Assembly: GCA_025602915.1 (NCBI GenBank)
Contig: JAHLJZ010000070.1
Location: 1-64,000, forward strand
Origin: Paraphysoderma sedebokerense
Taxonomy: Eukaryota > Blastocladiomycota > Physodermatomycetes > Physodermatales > Physodermataceae
Length of the DNA: 64,000 bases
Direction: 5' to 3'
Shown here: in pieces, positions 56,874 to 64,000 of the stretch
How the letters are laid out: each line of letters begins with the position of its first letter
Position numbering within the stretch: position 1 is the first letter of the stretch
Notes under the pieces: generated by a model
The model's database searches: none
The model's input: only the letters and a program-made list of their open reading frames with translations
What the model was told of the DNA's origin: nothing
Position numbers and translations under genes: made by a program

Positions 56874-59469
56874 TTAGCCATACAGTTCCTGCTGAACGGC
56901 TTTTGCCAATTTCGGTTCAGCTGTGAAGAAGTAACCAGTACGATCCTATTATAGCATAAATGTTAATCACAGTGTTCCATGCAACGTGGTGGACGATGTT
57001 TACAAAAAAGGATGGTATAGAGGCGAGATACATACCCAGAATTGGCATAATTTATCCAATCTTTCATTTGAACCACCGTAAGGTCGACTTACTTCGTTCC
57101 AGGGCAACACAATCGCCTGATCCTTAGGTCTTCCTATCGCATAAACCGCAGGGCTTGTACCGTTGAATGGGGTCCATGAAATACGGCTTGATGAATTATA
57201 CGATGCAGTAGGCGACGAAGACGCTGCAAAATTAGTGAAACTGTCTTGGTAGATATTTGCAATAGCGACATCAGATTTAACTTCGGGTGCCTAATTAAAA
57301 AAGACAATCGTGAGATAGGATCATTTTAACTAAGGAGACAAACGGAATACAAACCAATTCTTGGAACAGCAGAGGAAGGTCGAATGCATGACAAACGCGG
57401 GTGGTTGAACATTGCACTAAAAGCCATGGATAGGTCAGATCTATACGATTTTATGAGACTGTGAATAATGAAGATAACATACTCTTAATAGCACTAAGGA
57501 AAGTAGGAACTTGATCAAGGTAATAACCGTAAGTCTCTGGCACAAGACTCGAATAATCGGCTAGGGCCTTGAATTACCACAGTCAACACTCCAGTACGAA
57601 AGGAAAGTTAGCTGAAAGAAATATCCGTACCCTTTTAATAGGACAAGTGAACATAACGTCAGTCGCCATTTCCATGGTTCTGTCAATAATGTCATCCTTA
57701 TGGTTCTTAATATCGTATAGTTCTTGGATCTAAACCAGTTTCGGTTGTTAACAATATCAATGATAGCATCATAAGAATGAAATTACGAAATACTCACTGT
57801 TGAACTATAATTTTTGGTGAACACGAAATCGAGTAATCTTGGAACTCCAACCTTTTGAATGATCTCTTTTAAGTCGAACAGCGGATTCTTCGGAATGAAA
57901 TCGACAAAATTGAATACACTGGCAAGATGAATTTCATCCCTATAGATAATCGTATGATTAGCTATCGTTGAAGTACCAAAGCTGGTAAACCGGCTAAGAA
58001 CCATTCGTACCTTAGATTACCCATGACGAGAGGAACTTTCAATTGTACTTTTTTTTGCATAATCAGTGATAACGGGTTGTCGACAATATCGACGCCGTCC
58101 ACGGTCGGTTGCCACTAAGAAGTACCGGATGTCAAAAAGCAAGCACACAGTAATGAAATGAACTGGACGCATACCGGCAATGCCCACTGCAAAGGACGGC
58201 TTGACCCTGTGAGGTAGTAGAATTTGAGAGAGCTAAACACCAAGAATTTCAAAGGATGAACAGAAGTCAAGCAGTTGATGTCGTTCACGTCACATCCAAC
58301 AGCTAAAAATAGGGCAACATTTCGATATTTAGGAGGAGATTCATCTGATGTTGACATACAATTGCGACTTACACTTTGCAGCTTCAGCTGCAATTTCCTT
58401 GGCTCTATCTTCACTCCAATTGTCCAAAGCGATCGGTGGACTCATAACAATGGCTCGTTTGACGAAATTTGGTTTGGTTGTAGGGGAGGTTAAGTGAGCC
58501 AAAACAGAGTAAGCGCCAGCTGATTGACCCATCAATGTCACTTCGTCAGGGTTACCACCGAAACTTGCCGCAACTTTCTTTACAAATTCGATAGCAGCTC
58601 TTTGATCGTGGAAAAATAAGTTGGGGGCACCACCAGGGACAGTCATGTGGCCAAAAAGATGCAGACGATAATTGACGGTGACAACAATCACATCTTTTGC
58701 ACCTACTATGTCGTCACCATTATATAGACCATTCTGGTTTCCAGAACCTATGTTGTGGTGGAAAGTCAGTTCTGATATGCGAATGTTGGACTCGGGATAA
58801 AAATGTCGCACCTAAGATGTAGGCGCCACCATGCAGGAAAACGATAATCGGGAGTTTTCGGCCACTTTGAAGAGAGTGTCGAGCGGCAGGGGGTGCAAAA
58901 ATATTCACGTATAAACAATCTTCAGACCAGATCTCTGGACCAATTTGGGGACAAGCTTTTGAATAGGTAGTAGCAGATCGAACACCGAGCCAGGGTTGAA
59001 GGGGTTGGCCTTTTTGGAAGCGTTTTGGTGGATTCACATAAGGAACACTAAACCGCGGATATGAAGATGTGAAGAGGAAAATAAAATTAGAGGCAGTCGC
59101 AGAGGTTGAATGAATCCGGGAGTATTGAATGACTTACCCGACCCACGCACGAGTGTACTTTGAGTCGTCGTCCCAAGGGTTAAGTCGTTTCCACCAAGGT
59201 TTTTGTATAAAACCCTTCAAGGGTCCAAATGGTGTCTTCGCTATTAAGGGGTCTTTAACATAATCACGTTAACATAGGATGTTCTTCTTGGTACTCGACT
59301 ATCCCGACTCCTGAGTCAGATGAGAAGTAATTCACAATTTACCATGTTGGATTTGTTCAACGTCAGGTGTGACTGGGGCGGCATTAGAAACTGTGATCGA
59401 TAGAGCGACCAAACCCGCAAGAACCAAGACCCATTTACTCGTCGAATAAGTCGAATTTGATGTAGTCAT
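56874..59469 (-). CDS. Secreted type B carboxylesterase/lipase
   Basis: About 12 exons join in phase to roughly 610 residues, with introns of about 50-90 bp throughout. A signal anchor or signal peptide (KWVLVLAGLVALSITVSNA) precedes the alpha/beta-hydrolase marks. These are SEDCLYVNIFAP, LPIIVFLHGGAYILG (oxyanion HGGA), VIVVTVNYRLHLFG, the nucleophile elbow EVTLMGQSAGAYSV, WQPTVDGVDI, RDEIHLASVF and a C-terminal VCHAFDLPLLF with the catalytic His. The elbow is G-Q-S-A-G instead of the usual G-E-S-A-G, which keeps the serine. Substrates may be lipids, cutin-like esters or sterol esters. The stop follows QQELYG. Confidence 0.92.
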
Positions 59470-60410
59470 TCTTTACGAAAGTCCTATGTATCCAGCACGA
59501 TTAGATTAGATGAGCTTACTATGCAGCACTTTTTAATCGAAAGGAAGCGCTGGTCTGTACCACTGAGATATATATATTCCTATTTCCAATCGGTCGGAAT
59601 TAAAACTGAACAGAATTACCCCGCAATCCTGGGAATTCGTCATGCATCAAATAAAAGACTGCAGAAAAAGAAACCGAAAATATTGTTTAATTTTTGCAGA
59701 CCGTAGTTTCCTACGGCGATGGTCAGCGCCGAAAATATTGACGATCTTGGATAAACTGTTGACAACACTATATTCGCTTGATTTAGTTTTCCGACCTCGT
59801 AATTAGAATAGATAGCTGAAGAAGCAAGTCGAAGAACCATGGCATGAGGTATGCCTGAAACAATGGGCCAAGATAGACAAAGAATGCCGACTCGGATACG
59901 AGCGCGGTTGAATGCTCCCTCGACGGCGTGTTCTTGGCAACGCGAATGGGCGAGCGATGCCGCCAGATGTGGGGCAACAATGGTGATTTAAGGGAAGGTT
60001 GCATGTCGCTATTAAATTCCTCTTTGCGATAAAATGTATCACGTAATCCATGAGTTTGATCCGACCTCTTGGGAACTTCATTCAAAATTTCAGCAATGGG
60101 TAGGAATTCCATCTGATCTGTCCATGTTGAGGTACCATCATGCAGGATGCTGCATGGGGGCGAAACTAAGTCAACAGCGGAAAATAGTTCTTCCCCCACA
60201 AATTGGAATCAAAAAGTATTCTCTGACTTCATTATTCAAAGACTTCTTAATGTCATACATATATATTGGGATAAAATATACACAAGTGCTACAGACTTCT
60301 GCTAGGATACAACACGCCATTCTCCTGCCACAGCACAAGGCACTGTATTTTCTCTTTAGTTAAAAGTGAAGGATTGTATCGAACATTATCAATATAAACC
60401 ACACTATGGC
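59470..60410. other. Intergenic region
   Basis: This is upstream of the carboxylesterase and downstream of the DUF952 gene. A 138-codon minus-strand frame (60199-59783) ends in a hydrophobic stretch (YLMPWFFDLLLQLSILI) but has no ATG at its head and no recognisable domain. It is left as unsupported. Confidence 0.4.
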
Positions 60411-61336
60411 TTAAGCCATGTACTTCTCCATTCCCTTCACTGAAACAAACTTCTCCCCATCCTTAACCAATGTCAATTTATCAACGACCGCGTCCATTGA
60501 AAGTTCACCATAAAGGTGAGGGAAATAAACGATTTCCTTTGAGCCTTTGTGCTTGGATTCTTTATCCTTTGAATCCTTATCCTTTGATTCCTTATGTTTA
60601 CCTTCCTTGTCTTTTGATTCCTTATCCTTTGATTCTTTATGTTTCCCTTCCTTGTCTTTTGATTCCTTATCTTTAGACTCCTTTTCGCTTTTACCTTCTT
60701 TGTGTTTGTCTTTTTCTCCTTCTTTGGTTTTTTCCTACCCGATACGAATGTGTGAATAAAATATGAATAGGGCCAATCCATCGCGAAAATGGGACTTCGG
60801 ACAGAATCAAGTTACCTTAGACTCCTTATCTTTGGATTCTTTATCCTTTTTGCCTTCTTCCTTGTGTTTATCCTTTTCCCCATCCTAAACATAAATACAA
60901 AACCTTTGATATCAGTAATCACAATCCAGCAAGTCTCACAGCACAATAAACGTTAGGAAATGTGGACAGCACAGACCTTTACTTTTTCGTCTTTATGCTT
61001 TTCATCTTTGCCTTTATCTTTGCTTTTACCCTCTTTATCTTTACTCTTATCCTTTTCCTTGCTGAAATCAATTTCAACTTTATCGTACTGTAATTTGTCG
61101 CCATGTTTCTTGATCACTTCAGTGTCAACCACCAAAACAACCAAATCTTCTACCTTTTCTTTTTTGTAGAATCTATTAGCTGTATTGATAACTTGGTTGG
61201 GTGGAGAGAAGTGAATGAAATTCTCTTGTTTGAGTGAAGGATGGGCATATTTCGCGGGCGGTGCGGGGACGGAAGAGTGGTGGGTGATATGGAAAATGTA
61301 TCTGGTGGGAGTGTAGGTAGCTTCTTCGCCGGGCAT
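60411..61336 (-). CDS. DUF952 protein with a long Lys/Glu/Asp-rich insert, 250 aa
   Basis: Exons 61336-60977, 60884-60816 and 60734-60411 join in phase to 250 residues. The DUF952 fold (GST-C-related, often linked to glutathione or tRNA-type enzymes) is recognisable in two halves. The N-terminal part has RYIFHITHHSS, HPSLKQENFIHFSPPNQVI and LVVLVVDTEVI. The C-terminal part has IVYFPHLYGELSMDAVV. Between them sit about 120 residues of Lys/Glu/Asp/Ser/His repeats (units like KDKESKDKEGKHKES) spread over all three exons, replacing what is normally a short loop. DUF952 proteins are usually about 100-120 residues. The protein is predicted to be cytosolic. Confidence 0.85.
60545..60733 (-). repeat. 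Coding Lys/Glu simple-sequence repeat in DUF952 gene
   Basis: On the plus strand the sequence reads as repeated TCCTTATCCTTTGAATCC-like units of 15-18 bp, about ten in all. On the coding strand they give KDKESK/KHKEGK repeats. The units are near-perfect, which suggests recent replication slippage. Confidence 0.75.
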
Positions 61337-61951
61337 CTTGTTGCTTATTAGACTTGAGATAGTGGTTCAAAATGAAGTTGGATAAGGTCGTAAAATTAGA
61401 TTTTCAGGAATGGTAAGGAATGGTGTAATGAAGATGAACTTCTTGCTCCCTTTTTAAAACTCTTCTGGGGCTTTGCCCTTGGGCCTTGACCCAGTTCACG
61501 AGTTCACGACTTTCGCTCCACGTCATCGCATCAATAATGAAGAATGCTCAATTGTATCCCGTCGCAGTCATCCACGGGATCCACCACTTGAAGATGAGGA
61601 GACAAACTGCTGAGCTTCCTTTCTTCCGGAATTCGGAAATTTGATTCCAGAACTTCCAAAAGAAGGAATACTGATTATACTGAAACTGAAAGTATGCTGA
61701 AGTCTGAACAGTTGCACACTGCTGAGTGAGAAGAATTCAACACATTGCTGATTGTTAAATGCAATGAATTTATGAGCGATGATGCTCATAATCCCCCCGA
61801 TGACAGTAACTGCACGAATGTACATATTGCGGGCAACTCATAGCTAATTAAGAAAACGAACTATATTTCAACCAATTATTTTTTCCGTTCAAATACAAAA
61901 TATTCATTCTGATCTTCATACACCATCCCATAATTTATCCAAATCAATCAG
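61337..61951. other. Intergenic region
   Basis: This is upstream of the DUF952 gene and downstream of AGXT. No feature is supported. Confidence 0.4.
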
Positions 61952-63773
61952 TTAAAGTTTAACTCCACAATCTTTCAACGCCATTTCCAAGACTCTAACT
62001 GTCTTTTCGACATACCCTCTGTCCCATTCAGTCACACTTAAACCCATGTGACCAACTCTAAAATAAGTGGCAGCAATTTGAGGGTGTAAACCTCCGGCGA
62101 CAATTACACCGTTTGCCGTCAGTTTCGGAAGTAACTGAGCAGCGGTGATGGTGGGTGGGTAGTAAATAGCTGTGAGAGTGTTGGCGGCAAGGTTGTTTTG
62201 GGGAACCTATAGTATTGAAAAATGAAATCGAATTAAGTTATAAAGAACAAGTATGATCACTAAAGGTTGATGGAAATCAATGTCTATGAAGCCAATAAAA
62301 GTAACACACCAATTTTAAACCCCAACTGGCAACTTTACTTTTCACGAAATCAGACGCCTTTTTGTGTTGAATGAATCTGTCAGAGAGGGGAACAGATGTA
62401 ATTTGTACTAACGATTTATGCAGTGCCATGATGAGCTGAACAGCGGGTGTAGCGAAGTAAGAAGGAGAGCGTTTTTCGTAAGCATTCATGATAGGGAGCC
62501 TATATTAATCATTAAACGCCAAATTAGAGTTGACGGAGAAAAGTGACGAGAAGAGCAGAACGTACCATTTCACCCATGAAGCATAGTAACTATTTGGAGG
62601 AACAGTACGACTCTTGAAAACGTTCATGGCACGATCGCTTGCCAAGAGAACACAGAGACCAGGAGGAGTTCCTATTCACGGCAATAATGTACGACGAGTG
62701 AGAAATACGGAAACCAGCGGTAGACGGAGTAATGTCAATCCGTACCCAAAGCTTTTTGAGAAGCAGTCAAAACGACATCAATATCCCATTCGTCCATTCT
62801 AATTTCTTCCCCGCCAACGCTGCAAACGCCATCTACAACAACTAATGTATCCTTGGATACTTTTCTCGAGATCTCTGCGATCTTTTTAATATCCATCAAA
62901 ACACCAGTGGAGGTATCCACATGAGTGATAGTAACCGCTCTGTACTTTCCGCTTTTCAATTCATTTTCGATGGCTTCAAATGTCGGTGCTGAGCCGATGT
63001 CAGCCCGAAGATGAGTTACGTTAGCGCCATAAGTTGCCAAACATTCACCAAAACGGTCGCCGAAAAGACCAGTATTGATAACAAGAACAGATTCGCCAGG
63101 TTGAATTAGATTACAAGCGACTTGATCCCATCCGAGAGTTCCGGAACCAGAAACGATGAAAGGTTGAGCGGTCTTCATGAAGGTGTTAATATGCGTGAAG
63201 AGATATAATTGAATTATACGATGACGATGTGACATACTTTGGTCATTAATACGGTTCTCAACATTTCAATGCTTTCTCCAAACATGTTGATAAAGGCGGG
63301 ATCAATGTGACTTGTGGCAGGGGCGGACATTGCCATCAAGACATCTTCATGAAACTCGACGGGACTATTCAAAAACAGCAATACAGAACAAAGACGTTAA
63401 TCTCCTTTCTCATATTATAGCTCAAGTTCAAATTGCGCTATTTCAAACATCGGACGTTTAACGTCAATGTCAAGGCCTCCCCTCGTAATCTGGAATTATT
63501 GCCACCACTCTTAACATTGGACCAATTACGCCCATTTTTCCTGCGTCAATTAGTACAGATGAATATGAGTACATACCCCGGAATCATACATAATTTTCTG
63601 TCGTTACCATTAGCAGAACCAGTCATTTTAGCTGAATTTATTGAGAATAGTCTGTGAGAAGATACGGCGGGAGTAAAAGTGCGAGAATAAAATAAGTTAT
63701 GATTGACTGTGAGACGACGAGAATGTCTGAGACAATTGATAAGGGAGTGAGAAAAGGAGGAAGAAAGGAGCAT
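61952..63773 (-). CDS. AGXT: Alanine-glyoxylate (serine-pyruvate) aminotransferase, 433 or 384 aa
   Basis: Six exons (63773-63577, 63364-63238, 63172-62746, 62671-62566, 62499-62310, 62206-61952) join in phase. Family marks are IPGPVEFHEDVLMAMSAP, SHIDPAFINMFGESIEMLR, GSGTLGWDQ, GLFGDRFGE, VVDGVCSVGGEEI and TASQKALG, whose lysine binds PLP. The end has RVGHMGLSVTEWDRGYV. The enzyme transaminates glyoxylate to glycine. The first ATG (63773) adds 49 residues rich in Ser/Arg/Leu with no acidic residue, a typical mitochondrial presequence. The second in-frame ATG (63626, MTGSANG) gives the mature form, and the C-terminus CGVKL is only weakly like a peroxisomal signal. Dual targeting by start choice is known for animal AGXT. 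Confidence 0.95.
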
Positions 63774-64000
63774 GAAATAGTTGGTTGAGATGAAGGTGCA
63801 CCAAAAGTTTGTGTTTTCAGGGTAAATTTCCGTGATTGTTTGTGTGGCCAATCACAGAGTGGACTAGTACAAATACTAATCGATTCGGAGAGCTGATGCG
63901 AAACTACCAAAAGCTGAGGGAGAAGCTTCAATATATTTAAACATTAAAAAATCAGTTTTTGTATGCGAAAGAATAGGAAAGGTCGTAGAAAGAATAGAGC

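Noticed and set aside
59783-60199. 138-codon minus-strand open frame with a hydrophobic end
   Set aside because: It has no ATG at its head and no recognisable domain, and it overlaps another open frame. Its composition does not clearly differ from non-coding sequence.
1-64000. tRNA, rRNA, snRNA, CRISPR arrays and bacterial-type operons
   Set aside because: No cloverleaf T-arm consensus, rRNA or U-RNA words, or spaced repeat arrays were noticed by eye. The gene structures are eukaryotic. A tRNAscan/Rfam run would be decisive.

Overview
The window looks like nuclear DNA of a zoosporic (flagellated) early-diverging fungus, such as a chytrid or blastocladiomycete-like lineage. This is inferred from gene content and architecture, not from a search. 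The DNA is AT-rich (about 60 percent by eye). Genes are dense and split by many short introns (about 40-180 bp), almost all GT-AG plus two clear GC-AG. Several genes belong to families that yeasts and mushrooms usually lack but zoosporic fungi can keep: an LLC1-type ciliary protein, the augmin subunit HAUS8, an MMAA-type B12 GTPase, an ITFG1-type FG-GAP protein and a class A GPCR. Secreted, mucin-like, GPI-anchored wall proteins fit a fungus.

Layout. 1-700: telomere-like CCTAA stretch, a 24-bp tandem array and the 3' end of a Ser/Pro-rich gene. 0.9-8.6 kb (all minus strand): MIC12, MMAA GTPase, HAUS8, and a mannitol-dehydrogenase/HAD-phosphatase fusion. 8.6-11 kb: sparse, with one small three-exon gene. 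11-12.3 kb: first member (A) of a secreted family with a FVGYHG motif, resembling exotoxin-A-type ADP-ribosyltransferases (ART). 13.1-15.8 kb: a type I membrane protein. 16.3-17.8 kb: a class A GPCR with two alternative last exons. 18.1-20.4 kb: SelO. 20.7-26.9 kb: a tandem array of the ART-like family (three whole copies, one broken copy, two 3' fragments). 27.5-29.0 kb: an unknown polytopic membrane protein. 29.3-31.9 kb: POLA2. 32.6-33.5 kb: the last ART-like member (H). 34.1-35.0 kb: a small GH16-like secreted protein. 36.7-37.7 kb: a repeat-rich GPI wall protein. 38.1-40.6 kb: a FAAH-like amidase. 41.6-44.7 kb: an unrecognised 788-aa protein. 46.1-47.1 kb: a ZNF706/SERF-type mini zinc finger. 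47.8-49.2 kb: a Ser/Thr-rich GPI protein. 49.5-52.2 kb: ITFG1. 52.6-53.7 kb: LLC1-like protein. 54.4-56.1 kb: VAP. 56.9-59.5 kb: secreted carboxylesterase. 60.4-61.3 kb: a DUF952 protein with a long Lys/Glu insert. 62.0-63.8 kb: alanine-glyoxylate aminotransferase.

Most genes are unrelated housekeeping genes. Some themes recur: mitochondrial functions (MIC12, MMAA, SelO, AGXT), microtubule/flagellum functions (HAUS8, LLC1) and a secreted/cell-surface set (ART-like family, GH16, two GPI proteins, carboxylesterase, type I receptor-like protein, GPCR). The most unusual items are the tandem secreted ART-like family, the GPCR with a duplicated last exon, and the mannitol dehydrogenase-phosphatase fusion. 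Exon joins were worked out by hand from splice signals and reading phase. Where the whole chain is in phase and matches a family end to end, confidence is high.
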